Assembly (NCBI GenBank): GCA_023435645.1
Contig: JAEYRK010000102.1
Coordinates: 1 to 18,426 of the forward strand
DNA from: Bacillota bacterium
GTDB taxonomy: Bacteria > Bacillota > Clostridia > Lachnospirales > Lachnospiraceae
DNA length: 18,426 bases
Direction: 5' to 3'
Shown: piece after piece, positions 7,088 to 17,400 of the stretch
Layout: the number at the start of each line of letters is the position of its first letter
Numbering within the stretch: the first letter of the stretch is position 1
Position numbers and translations under genes: made by a program
Notes under the pieces: model-generated
What the model saw: only the letters and a program-made list of their open reading frames with translations
Told to the model about the DNA's origin: nothing
The model's database searches: none

Positions 7088-7786
7088 ATGTTAGAGAAAA
7101 TATTGAACGTAGGAGTATATGGTGATTCCATTTTAAAGGGAATACAGATTAATCCTGTGAGTCAAAAGTATTATGTTAATAATAATATTGATATAGATTG
7201 GCTAAGCGAAAAATACTCTATTCAGATTAATAACTATTCAAGCTTCGGTTGCACAGTAACAAAAGGAATAAAAGTGCTTAAAAAAGGCTTAGATAAGAAT
7301 GCCGGGTATGATGCAATTGTGATGGATTATGGCGGAAACGATTGTGATTACAATTGGAAAATGATTGCAGAAGATCCTGATCGTGAACATTCTCCTAATA
7401 CACCAATTGATCTTTTCATGGAAACTTATTGTGATATAATTGATACACTAAAGAAGAAAGGTATATTACCTATCTTGACTACATTGCCTCCACTAGAACC
7501 ACAACGATTTTTTAATTGGTTTTGTAGAGGTTTGAATAAAGATAATATATTGAAGTGGCTTGGAGGAATTAATAAAATTTACAGTCATCAGGAGAGCTAC
7601 TCTAAAGTAATTGAAATAATTGCTTTAGAAAAACAAGTTCCCTTGGTTGACTTAAGAGGAGAATTCTTAAGGTCAGGTAATGTGAAAGATTTGCTTTGCG
7701 AGGATGGAACTCATCCCAATACATCAGGTCAAAAAGTTATTGCATCCTGCTTTCATAAATTTGCAAACGGTTTTCTATATGCTTAG
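7088..7786 (+). CDS. SGNH/GDSL-family hydrolase
   Basis: A 232-residue single-domain esterase-type protein, the only clear plus-strand gene here. GDS at 12-14 carries the nucleophile Ser14; GGND at 82-85 gives the oxyanion Asn84; DGTHPN gives Asp206 and His209 of the catalytic triad. No signal peptide is seen, so it is likely cytoplasmic. SGNH enzymes deacylate many substrates (acetylated sugars, lipids), and the substrate cannot be read from the sequence. The start is ATG 7088-7090 after GGGGTG; an in-frame TTG at 7073 is less likely. The gene looks richer in A/T than its neighbours, has the opposite orientation, and sits between gene remnants, all suggesting a later arrival. Confidence 0.88.
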   Translation: MLEKILNVGVYGDSILKGIQINPVSQKYYVNNNIDIDWLSEKYSIQINNYSSFGCTVTKGIKVLKKGLDKNAGYDAIVMDYGGNDCDYNWKMIAEDPDREHSPNTPIDLFMETYCDIIDTLKKKGILPILTTLPPLEPQRFFNWFCRGLNKDNILKWLGGINKIYSHQESYSKVIEIIALEKQVPLVDLRGEFLRSGNVKDLLCEDGTHPNTSGQKVIASCFHKFANGFLYA

Positions 7787-7789
7787 ATG

Positions 7790-8215
7790 AGAAGACATGG
7801 GTAGTCCCATGTCCCTTCGTATATGCGTCTACCAATGTCTGTCCCGGCCGAAGGATAATTCCCATGGTCTCAGCCTCTGTAATTTTTTTTGCAGAAGCAC
7901 GACATCCTTCATACAGGTTTCTGATATGATCGCTGACTTTAAAGGGATTTTGAAAAGTCCATGTCGTATTTATAACCGGTATTTCAGTTGAGTTGAAGAC
8001 ATCTGTAACAGTGACGGATGACTGTACAATCTTTCAGTAGTCTTCTGTGATACTTCCGGCACCCTGGTAAGAGACTTTTCTATCGCTATTCTCAGTGATT
8101 TCCAGAGGACCTCAATTGAATCACGATTTTTTATACAATGAATAATCGTGATCAATGAGGCTGCACTGATACCTGCGATAATTTATTGGGTTCTTACCAT
8201 TATCACCGCTTTTTG
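7790..8215 (-). pseudogene. Degenerate coding remnant, unidentified
   Basis: No intact gene is present, but the minus strand reads as protein-like when two stops and one frameshift are ignored. It starts near an ATG at about 8205 (MVRTQ, then a TAA). Next is a hydrophobic stretch IIAGISAASLITIIHCIKN that looks like a signal or anchor segment. After a shift near 8110 comes ITENSDRKVSYQGAGSITED, then a TGA at 8034-8036. Finally there is an open run of about 80 codons (TVTDVFNSTEIPVINTTWTF, later ILRPGQTLVDAY) up to the SGNH gene. The family is unknown; it looks like a decayed secreted or membrane-anchored protein. The reconstruction is inference. Confidence 0.45.
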
Positions 8216-9100
8216 TACCAAATAATTCATACCCGTCATTTATGATTCCATCCTCGTTTTTATCAAGAGCTAAGAATCCGCTTCCCTGACCTGCAAAGGA
8301 TATCTGTTCTTTCTTGCCATCGTTATCTAGGTCGAAGAAGAATTTTTGAACTGATACACTTCCAATATTGGTATCCAGGTTGATCATAAGAGGATCTGTC
8401 TTGATATAGCTCTTTGTCTCTAATATATTGTATTCCGCCATAAATGCTCTGGACATGGACACCTCTATAATAAAATTGATACTTCTGCCATCCTGCGTCT
8501 GAACAATCCCCTGTGATGCAAAAGTGGTACTCTCTGATTCACTTACGAAGCCTGATATGGCTGTTACTCTCTGCCAGGTTGTACCGGATCCGGTTGTTCC
8601 AACCGCCAGCGTCGCAGAAGCGTTCAGACTGAAGCTTACCTCTGACTCGTTCCTGTAGGATGCAGACCTTAGGTCCAAGACACCGTTATCCCCCAATGGC
8701 TTAATCTTATCCTCTTCCGACACCTTCTCTCCACGAAGAACTGCAAGAAGCTGTCTTAACAATCTTATTTTCAGATCAGTCTCCTCTGGTAGTGCAAGTT
8801 GATTCTGTTCTCCAATTCTTATATGCTCTGCCATCTGTTCTAAGATGCGTGCTTCATTCTCCTGGCGCCTCTTTTCGGCATCCTCTTGCTGCTGTTTTTC
8901 AAATACAGCCATAATTTCTGTATAGCTGCTACCTTCTGCTTCTGCGGACAAAGTTAGAATTGCACCTGGTAAATCCTTTGAAGCTAACTTTCCTATCCAT
9001 TGCTGTGCGTTATCCAATATCTAAGCTGTTGCCAGCCAAATTCCCTTTCGCAATGGAATTGGTAATGCTTTTCTGCCTTGTTAGCGATTGAATCGATTTA
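8121..9100 (-). pseudogene. Broken gene for a secreted-type protein with calcium-loop motifs
   Basis: The longest open piece (8121-9017) encodes up to 298 residues. It has a charged, Glu/Gln-rich helical segment at about 36-105, a beta-rich domain at about 112-220, and two DxDxDG-type loops: FFDLDNDGKKE near 227-237 and DKNEDGIINDGYELFG near 252-267. This pairing occurs in clostridial proteins I know of that continue with a third calcium loop and a further C-terminal domain; here similarity stops at about residue 272 (8201) and the frame ends in unrelated sequence. At the other end the only start is TTG 9015-9017, without a ribosome binding site. A second frame (SLTRQKSITNSIAKGNLAGN, to about 9085) looks like the true preceding sequence. 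Both ends therefore look damaged. It lies just downstream of the receptor-like kinase gene. Confidence 0.55.
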
Positions 9101-9115
9101 ATTTATGTTTGAGAA

Positions 9116-11161
9116 TCACTGCTGTATCCAGTACTGATAGGATGCTTCCTGCAGCTGTTCATTTATTTTATCAATCTGTTGTTGGTTACAGTTGAGGAAC
9201 TTAAGCTTTGACAGCTTACTTAATGGTGTATAGTCCTCAATAGGGTTATTCTGAATACCTAGGAACTGTATATTCGGAAAATATTCCAATGCAGAAAGAT
9301 CCTTCACTCTATTCCCATCAAAATAAAACTCCTGTAAATTCAGTCCAATTAAACCGTCAATCGATTCAAGATTGCAATTGCACAGGTCTAAATACGTAAG
9401 ATTTTTCATGGTAGCAATTATGGAAACATCGAAGGCTTGGCTACCCATCACCCGCAATTGTGTTAAATTTGTAAGCTGTATCACTTTTGACATTCCAAGC
9501 TCAGTAATACCATAACCAATTCCGCATATGATAAGCTTTTCTAATCCTATCATTTCATTCAGTCCAACACAGTCTCCCTGATCTGTACCGTATAAGGATA
9601 AGCTTTTTAATTTTAACTGCTTTATATTATGCAATCCGGTAACATTGGTATCACCGATATCCAAATCAATTAATTCCGGAAGATCTTTGAGAACCTCCAT
9701 ATCATTTCCATCAACAGGATTTCCGGATAAATCAAGTATCTGAATTGTTTTAAGTGGTGCAAGCTGCGAAATATCACTGATATTATTCGTACCCAACCCC
9801 AGGCAAATCAAATGCTTGAGCTCCATAAGCGGGGTCAGATCACTGATCTTCTGATTGTATAAGGCAAGGGTACGGATATTATGCATTTGTGCGATGTCAT
9901 CCAATGTATCAATTGAGCCTTGATTTCTATATACATTGGACTCAATATAAGCAGTAGTGTTCATATATTGGTTCTTACCATAAACAAAATGTTCTCTCCA
10001 GGCACTATAAATCTGTTCACCGCAAATGTATAATTCCTCAATCTGATCAAGAACCTGTAGGGTAATCATCTCAGAATCCGGTAATCCCAATTCCTGCCTT
10101 ACTGCTGCCTCTATGAGCGGAGAACGAAATACATAAGGAGTATTTTCCCCCATATCTGTCTGCTTCTGATCAGGCTGAACCTCAGCCTCCACTCTACGTG
10201 TATAAACTGTATTATGTTCAACTTTCTCTAGAATAGCATCCGGCTGATTTGTTTTGATGACCCCGCCCCTCCATAATATTAAAAATAAGGCAGTTATTGT
10301 CAGGATAGCACCAAGGCTTGTATAGATCCATCTTCTGTTTTTGTTTTCTTTTACCAGCTGTTTAGTTAGTCGCTGCTCCAGTTGCTTCATATTGCTATAA
10401 CGATCATTTGGGGAAAATTCTGTACACTTTCCGATAATATTCTTTAAGTCAGTTGAGATGTCATATTGGTCAATTTCATTTATATTAAGACTTCCTGTGA
10501 TCATATAGAATAATAATACACCAACAGAGTAAATATCTGATCTGGCATCCGTTTGCTTATAGCCAAATTGCTCCGGTGGGGCAGTATATTCCGTACCCAT
10601 AATAACCGTATCCTTCTCCTGCTTTGCAGAATAGCGTCGGGAGATTCCAAAATCGATGAGCCCTACTCCACCCTCTTTGGTATAGATCACATTGTCCGGC
10701 TTAATATCTCTATGGATAGTCGGTGGTGTTTGATTATGTAAATAGCTTAATATATCACATAGCTGTATGGTGATCTTCACCGCATCAGTTTCCTTCAGAT
10801 GTCCGTCCTTCGTCATCTCAACATATTCCGTAATCGTACATCCTTCGATATATTCTCTGATTAGATAATTTACCTTATCCCCCTCCACAAATTCAACTAC
10901 CGATGCAATATTTTGATGATTCAAGGAGCTCTGCAGTTCATACTCTTCTTTCAGATTCTCATGGCTAATCTTATCAACGCACTTCAGGATATACTTTTTA
11001 TGATCCCTTTTACCCTGCAGCAAATAAACCTGTTTATGCTCCATGTATTTCAGGCAAGCACATAAACAGTATTTTTCCGCTAAGGAAGGAATCAATACCG
11101 GAAAATATAGAATATTATCTTGATATTCCTTGAGAAATTCTGACGATACACTCATATGCAT
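9116..11161 (-). CDS. Membrane Ser/Thr protein kinase with extracellular leucine-rich repeats
   Basis: A 681-residue Hanks-type kinase with one membrane span. The kinase domain (about 30-263) has the ATP-anchoring Lys60 (YILK), catalytic loop HRDIKPDN at 150-157, DFG at 170-172 and TAPPEQ in the activation segment, so catalysis is plausible. The glycine-rich P-loop is not recognisable (YMEHKQVYLLQGKRDHKKY). The membrane span is at about 278-297. Outside, a short LRR-leading segment (SPLIEAAVRQELGL) is followed by roughly nine leucine-rich repeats at 413-663 of the type LTPLMELKHLICLGLGTNNI. The chosen start, ATG 11159-11161, follows GGAG by five bases; ATG 11153-11155 is an alternative. Upstream codons belong to the promoter. 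It resembles a receptor kinase with inverted order: kinase first, sensor last. The ligand is unknown. Confidence 0.92.
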   Translation of the reverse strand: MHMSVSSEFLKEYQDNILYFPVLIPSLAEKYCLCACLKYMEHKQVYLLQGKRDHKKYILKCVDKISHENLKEEYELQSSLNHQNIASVVEFVEGDKVNYLIREYIEGCTITEYVEMTKDGHLKETDAVKITIQLCDILSYLHNQTPPTIHRDIKPDNVIYTKEGGVGLIDFGISRRYSAKQEKDTVIMGTEYTAPPEQFGYKQTDARSDIYSVGVLLFYMITGSLNINEIDQYDISTDLKNIIGKCTEFSPNDRYSNMKQLEQRLTKQLVKENKNRRWIYTSLGAILTITALFLILWRGGVIKTNQPDAILEKVEHNTVYTRRVEAEVQPDQKQTDMGENTPYVFRSPLIEAAVRQELGLPDSEMITLQVLDQIEELYICGEQIYSAWREHFVYGKNQYMNTTAYIESNVYRNQGSIDTLDDIAQMHNIRTLALYNQKISDLTPLMELKHLICLGLGTNNISDISQLAPLKTIQILDLSGNPVDGNDMEVLKDLPELIDLDIGDTNVTGLHNIKQLKLKSLSLYGTDQGDCVGLNEMIGLEKLIICGIGYGITELGMSKVIQLTNLTQLRVMGSQAFDVSIIATMKNLTYLDLCNCNLESIDGLIGLNLQEFYFDGNRVKDLSALEYFPNIQFLGIQNNPIEDYTPLSKLSKLKFLNCNQQQIDKINEQLQEASYQYWIQQ

Positions 11162-11197
11162 GCATTCTCCTAATAAAGCAAATGTGAGATTATCCAT

Positions 11198-11227
11198 ATT
11201 ATAACTCTTTTGTCTATTTATTGACAA
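11198..11227 (-). promoter_or_regulatory. Promoter of the receptor-like kinase gene
   Basis: On the minus strand TTGTCA (11222-11227) and a perfect TATAAT (11198-11203) are separated by 18 bp. The predicted start of transcription lies about 30 bp before the chosen ATG, which rules out the longer reading frame beginning at 11242. The kinase gene therefore has its own promoter. Confidence 0.75.
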
Positions 11228-11348
11228 TATATATCTTTTCAAAGTATTGTAAATGTAAATATACTAATAAATGTTTATCAAAACTAATTGATTCATTTAG
11301 TAGAGAAAACAACTCCATCAGCTCCATTCGAAAATTCACCTAGTCAGA

Positions 11349-11370
11349 AGGACACATCCCAGAGTGTCCT
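11349..11370. other. Short hairpin between the kinase and large secreted protein genes
   Basis: AGGACAC (11349-11355) pairs with GTGTCCT (11364-11370) around an 8-nt loop. It follows the larger terminator-like structure on the minus strand and may act as a second barrier to read-through. No long T tract follows in either direction. Confidence 0.4.
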
Positions 11371-11380
11371 ATTTTAGTCC

Positions 11381-11440
11381 CAAAAAGGAAGGACGTGTTT
11401 CAGTCCTAACGAAAAATGTTAGTTTTAAAACACGCCCTTT
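11381..11440 (-). terminator. Terminator of the large secreted protein gene
   Basis: AAGGACGTGTTT (11389-11400) pairs with AAACACGCCCTT (11428-11439), with one bulge or wobble. An inner stem CTAAC/GTTAG lies at 11406-11410 and 11418-11422. Minus-strand RNA then reads CCTTTTTGGG, a modest T run. It lies about 27 bp past the stop codon of the 2009-residue protein gene. On the plus strand it is followed by TTTTCT, so it may work both ways, but no plus-strand gene needs it. Confidence 0.65.
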
Positions 11441-11466
11441 TCTAACATGGATATGATAATATCCTA

Positions 11467-14400
11467 TCATTCAATCGTAGACTCTTCTTCCGGCTTTATT
11501 ACTGATTCAGCCCCTGACTCTCCTTCCGTATCTATGTCAGATCCTGTATCAGGCTCTGCTACAAGCTCTGACTCAGGCTTATCAACCGGAGCTGTCTCAG
11601 GCTCTGCTACCGGTATTGCCACAGGCTTAGCATCAGACCCAGCCATACGACCTGCAAAACCCCTATCATCAACCGAGTTTATTACTTCCCAATAGACCTG
11701 GCGCATATCGTAGGTTGCACCCTCAACCAGCCTCGCTGTTACTGTCTCTCCTTGATCATAGCGGGCGAGGGAGGATCCAGGGTTCTCCAACCAGTTCTTG
11801 ACCCCTTGTAAGAATTCTATCTTGATCGCTTGGTCATCTTCCGTGCTAGGCCTTGGTCCAAACTGTTCCCACTCATCACGCCAATCAATGTTCGCAAGTC
11901 TCTCATTATATACATCGATTATGGCCTTATAAGCAGCTTCTGGATCATCAGCATGTACGGCAGTAAATAAATCTTCGAGCAAGGGCTGGTATGTTAGAAG
12001 CGTATAATCTCTCCATTTTTGAGCACTAAGGTAGAGAAAACTAATTTCATTGAGGGCATTATATAATAATTTCAGCTTTGATATTTGATCTTCTCCGCCA
12101 CCCTTATAGAATTCTTCATAATATAGACCTATTCCACCAGGTGCATTCCATGCCTCATCTCTCATAATATGATATGCATAGCGTTCAAGAAGATCATCTG
12201 CAATACTGGAATCAGCAGTAATGTCCTTTAGCTCATCTCCATAAATCTGAAGTATTTCTCCGTCAAATATATTCTGGAGTGCCTGAATGAAGTCACTTGA
12301 ATCTGCCAGTGGAATATACTCCACATAGGTGTTGTCAGGATTCTCAGGATCAGATACCAGGGTCATCACAGGTAATGTATCCAGGAAAGCGTTGACAAGC
12401 CCCTCGAAATCACCGACATGGTTTATTACATATGCTGCCTCTCCATAATTATAGTTAATAGAACCACAGTAGTCCCTTGCCGTCAGGTCATCAAGCTCAA
12501 ATGCGTCCGGATCAGCCAAATACTGCTCGTATGCAATGCGCACCTGTTCATCTCTTAACGCAAAATACTTCACCAGTGCCTGATAATATTCGGCATTCTC
12601 AGTAAATCCGATGTACTCACCACACTCGGATACGATCTTATTCATTATGGTCTGAAAATCAGCTAAGGTCGCCTCATCCATACCATCGAGGGTTCTGAAG
12701 AACTCTTTGATATCCTCTTTATACCCACTCAAACTCTCAGCATCCCTTACGATATCCTTCAGCTCATGTAAACTCCGATCGATGGACATTGCAGTAGTAT
12801 CCCTTCCGTCACGATGAATAGCTAGACCGCTATTTTCATCCCGCAATCTTGACTGAAGTATGGAAAGATACATACTCTTATATTCCTCAGCGGGCTCAGT
12901 CCATTCATGAAACAGATCCAGATAATTATCATCTTCCTCCAGCTGATGATATAAAGCCAGCAGCATACTCAACAACTCATCGGCGTCGGTGCCCTCATTC
13001 GTATCGACTACTTGGATCATATCCCCCACAATCGGGCCATATTGATCGATAACTCTATCATTCCAGTGATGGATATCATAGGTTGACCATAGTACATCAT
13101 TCATGGTGTTGCCAATCAACAGAATGTCCGGATCCGAATTTGACACGTAGATATATAAATTACTTCCTTCCGCCTCTGTCATGTGCCAAGTCAAGTCAGC
13201 TATGTAACTGGTGATATAATCCGGAGATAGAGTAAAATCGCTAAATTCATCATTAAATAAAGCTCCGGCCTTATCAAATAAATCAGTTAATGCCAGAAGT
13301 GCCTCTTCTGCTGCTTGGTCTATAGCACTGTCATCCGGTGATTCTTGATTCACAAGCGTGTTATAAGTCTGGATAGCTGCCAGCAAGGTGTCAAGCGTTC
13401 CCTTATGTTCAGTAACCTTAGATACCCGAAGCAGTTCTATGTACATCTCCCTGATATCCCACATTACACCATCCACAAGATATGCATGGATTGCTGCGGA
13501 ACCTGCTGCATACTGGTAGATAGAAGTGTCATAATTTTCATCGATCCACCGCTTGACTATAGACAGATACATTTCCTTTAATATGGTATCATCCTCTATG
13601 CTCGGAGCAGGCTTACACTCATCTGCTGACCAGTCTCCCTGGTATCCGCTATCACTTGAAAGCCTTTTCTCAAAGGAAGCTACCAGAGCTTCATAAGCAG
13701 CGTCGGCATCATTATTGGATGCCGCATCCACCGTTTGATCCGCATAGTCCTTATATTCGCTTAAAAACCAATAATTCCATCCGGCGGCATCATAGGTACT
13801 TCCGGTTATCTCCTCAATACAGTTATATCTTACTCTGGCCCTGTCCGCCGGCTCACCGTTACTGTTGTTGTAGTAATCATTGTAATATTTGCTTATGCCA
13901 CCTGGATAATTCCTATCCTCCTGCCTAAGAATATGATTGATAAATCTATCCATCAGAATATACACATAGCTATTATCCACCTGGAAATCTCTCATATCCG
14001 ATTGGATAAGCCTGAGGGAACTTGCCTGATCAAAGATAACCTGTACCGCATTACTGAAAGGAGTCGAATCCTCCGGCATATCAAACACTACATAGGCATT
14101 TTCCGGATCCTCTTGATTAACCCATCTACCCTCCGGCAGCAGCTCAAAGAATTGCTCCACAGAGGCTTCCAGCTTCGTCGCCTGGCATACAGTGACCATG
14201 TCCATAAGCTCAAAAATTGCCTGATCTAATAAATATCCCGTCTTCCTAGCCGCATTGTTATAGATATACAGCCGTGAATTTACAGGCAGATTATTCTTGC
14301 GCTCCGAGCCAGGCTGCAGCTTCTGCTTAATCAACTGGAGCAGCAGTTCCTTATCCATATCATTGGAGGGTTGCGTATAATTTGCCCACTCAGCCTTTGA

Positions 14401-17400
14401 ATCATTGTCTTCCAACTTCTTTTGGTACAAGGCTGATATCTTATCATAAAGCAGACCTGCATTATCCGCATTAGCAGCGGTTATGATAGCATCCGCACTG
14501 GATTGATAATTGAGAAGATACTTTTCACTCCATCTCTGGTTGTTAATAGGAGCCCATACCATGTGATGCATAACATCTCGTATACTTTGTATTTTTTCAA
14601 TCTCTGACAAAGTATCATAGTTATATACATAGTCATGGAAGCTGATAACGACATTACCATCCTTATATTCAAAGTTACCCATCAAATAGGCAAAATTACT
14701 TACCAGAAGCTCCGTCAGATCAGGATCAACAACAAAGCCATCAAAATTATTACTGCCTACGAAATAATATAAATCAACTTGATCAAATAAAGCTTGCACT
14801 GCCTGATGGAGGGCAGCCTCCCCCTCTGCATCCAGCGGTTTATATTCTACACGATCAAACGATATTTCATGGGTTACATCATCGGCCCATTTCCAGATTT
14901 TAATCTCTGGCATCTTTTCAATAACCGCATCAATCAAGGTCTTATATTTATCCTTATGATTAAATAAGTCCATAGCCTTGTCACAGATATATTCAAGATC
15001 ATTATAAAGGATGATATCCTGTAAGAAGTAAAGCTGGCGATTGCTGCCTAATTGATAATTATTCCATACATTATCATTCACAACCAGAGTCATCCGAACG
15101 ATCTGCTGTATCTTTGCAGCATCCTTAAGCTCAAACCTTATCGTATCTCCATAAGCGGCGAAGTAATCGCTGATTGCCTCGTAAAATTCTTGTTCTGAGC
15201 CATCCAGAGACTGGAATAATGCTGTAATATGCTCTTCAAGCATAGGTTTTTCCGTATTGATACGATTGATCGCTTTAAATACCCTATTTGCACAGGCTAT
15301 CGCCTGCGCAAGTGTTTCGCTTCCTAAAGTCTTATTAACATAATATATCTTAACCTCAGAACCATCGGCTTCCTTTACCAGATACTCATAATAATGCGCA
15401 AAATCCTCGATGTAATTATCATTTAGAACCACGTTGCTGACTTCGGATTCAATATCCTGATAAAGTGCTAATTTATTCTTAACTTCGTTCAGGGCATTCT
15501 TCACTGCCGACTTATTGCTCTGGCTGTTGTCAGCCATGAGAGCTACCGTAGCGTCATACAGGTTTGTAAGTACCTGATTGTAATCCTCCAGCTTTTCCTG
15601 ATCGCTGGGAGGAGCTACAGTTGGCGTAGGTGTTGGTGTTGGTGTCGGTGTTGGTGTTGGTGTCGGTGTCGGCGTAGCAGTTGGTGTCGCAGTTGGCCTG
15701 GGCGTTGGTGTTATTATCGGATTAACCGGCGGAACAACTACAGGTGCTGGTGTTGGTGTTGGTGTCGGTGTTACTTTAGGACTGGGTGTTGCAGAAGGCT
15801 TTGGTGTTGCAGAAGGCTTTGGTGTAGTGGATGGAACCGGTGTTGGCGTGGGTTTTGCAATTACCACTTTATCCTCTTCCTTGACTTCTACACCTCCAAC
15901 AGTGACATTGCTGGTACCCTTTGCGACCTGCACATTGTCAACTGCTGTTCCTATGCTGGAATCATTACCTGTTACAACAGCTTCATTTACTTTGCCCTTG
16001 CCTTCTAAGGAGGTATGATCTCCGTGGGCTTCCACTCTTTTAATCTCTGAGCCCTCAGAGGCTACAATCGTTGTATTATCTGCAGTTGTTGTAACAGTAT
16101 TTACAACTGCTCCGTTGTTTAAGGATACACTAGTTCCGCTACCTGTGACATTCAACTCTTGAACCTGACTGTTAATCACCAGGGAGGTTTGACTGCCTTC
16201 ATTCGATACTATTGTTACCTGCTGCGATATGGTTACTTCCGCCTGGCTTACCTCTCCGGTGATCTTAACCTCTTCTGCTTTTACATCAACGGTAAGAGCC
16301 GCATTGGCCGCTACAATAACACTTTGAATAACGGAAGCCTCCTCAGTTCCCGCCTTGGTATCCGTAAGGGAAATTGCCTGACCCTCTGTTGCATTTCTTA
16401 TTGTTGCTGAGGCAATCTCACAAGCGGTTGCTGCGATCTGAATACTTGCGCTTGACTGGGAGTCAATGACCAGATTACCTCTAAAGCCCTCCAAAGAAAT
16501 TGAAATAGAACCATCTTTGTTCGTTACTACACTAAAGTTCTGTATCATTGCACCATTGGTCTGTTTTACCATGATATTACATTCAGAATCAATGGATACG
16601 ATAAGGGAGCCGCTCTCCGCCACAATTGATGGAGTTAAACTCTCCACAGCTGAAGCATCCCCCACTGCAAAGCTTTGAATATCCATATGTTCAATTGCCG
16701 CAACCTTATTTATTGTACTATCTTTGGTTACGACAGTATAAGCGGCGCCTGACTCCATGGTCAGTGTCCCGCCCACAGTAACATGATTAAGAGTAATCTG
16801 AGCATCACCGACACTACTTGTTATGGTAAGATCTCCATAGCTTTTTTTCTCAAGGGTTACTTTGCCGTCTACTACATCAGATCGGGTAATTATTTTGGAT
16901 TTTTCCTCCACCACATAAATCGTCACTTCATCCGTTTTCTTACTGGAGGTAGTAAGAGTAATCTTTGCCACACCCTTCTTCTGGGCCTTAATCAGTCCCT
17001 TTTTATCTATTGACAACACAGATTTATCGCTGCTGCTCCAGGTCACCGCTTCATTGGCACTGGATGGTGTAAGCTTGCGATTTAAATCATAGCTTTCTCC
17101 AACTAATAGGTAATCAATTTTATTGGATATGGCTACCTCTGTTGCCGGCTTCTTAACCGTAACCGTGCATTTCAGCGTATAGGTTTTCTTAGCGGCCTTG
17201 ACATTGCAGCTGATGACTGCACTCCCCTTCTTGATTCCCTTAACTACACCTTTACTGGAAACGGTAGCCACAGTCTTATCACTGGACTTCCAGGTGTATT
17301 TGGCATCTGCAATCTTGTTTTTCATTGCAAGGGTATGGCTGTCTCCAACAAGTATACTCTGTGATGTTTTGGCAAATGCCGGTACGATCGCCGCACTGGC

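Noticed and set aside
133..7799. Shared 12-mer TGAGAAGACATG at about 133-144 and 7788-7799 as a duplication mark
   Set aside because: A 12-base match is expected several times by chance in 18 kb and the flanks do not align.
7794..7813. Terminator for the SGNH gene
   Set aside because: GACATGGG/CCCATGTC forms an 8-bp stem right after the gene, but no T tract follows, and the bases also fit the remnant reading on the other strand.
11162..11242. Longer start of the kinase gene at 11242
   Set aside because: That TTG lacks a ribosome binding site, and the extra codons contain a TTGTCA/TATAAT promoter.
11447..11695. Plus-strand Ser/Gly-rich 82-residue frame
   Set aside because: It is the antisense of the acidic Pro/Glu tail of the giant protein; its composition is a mirror artefact.
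15827..16018. Plus-strand frame within the giant gene
   Set aside because: Antisense to the beta-rich region; no start signals.
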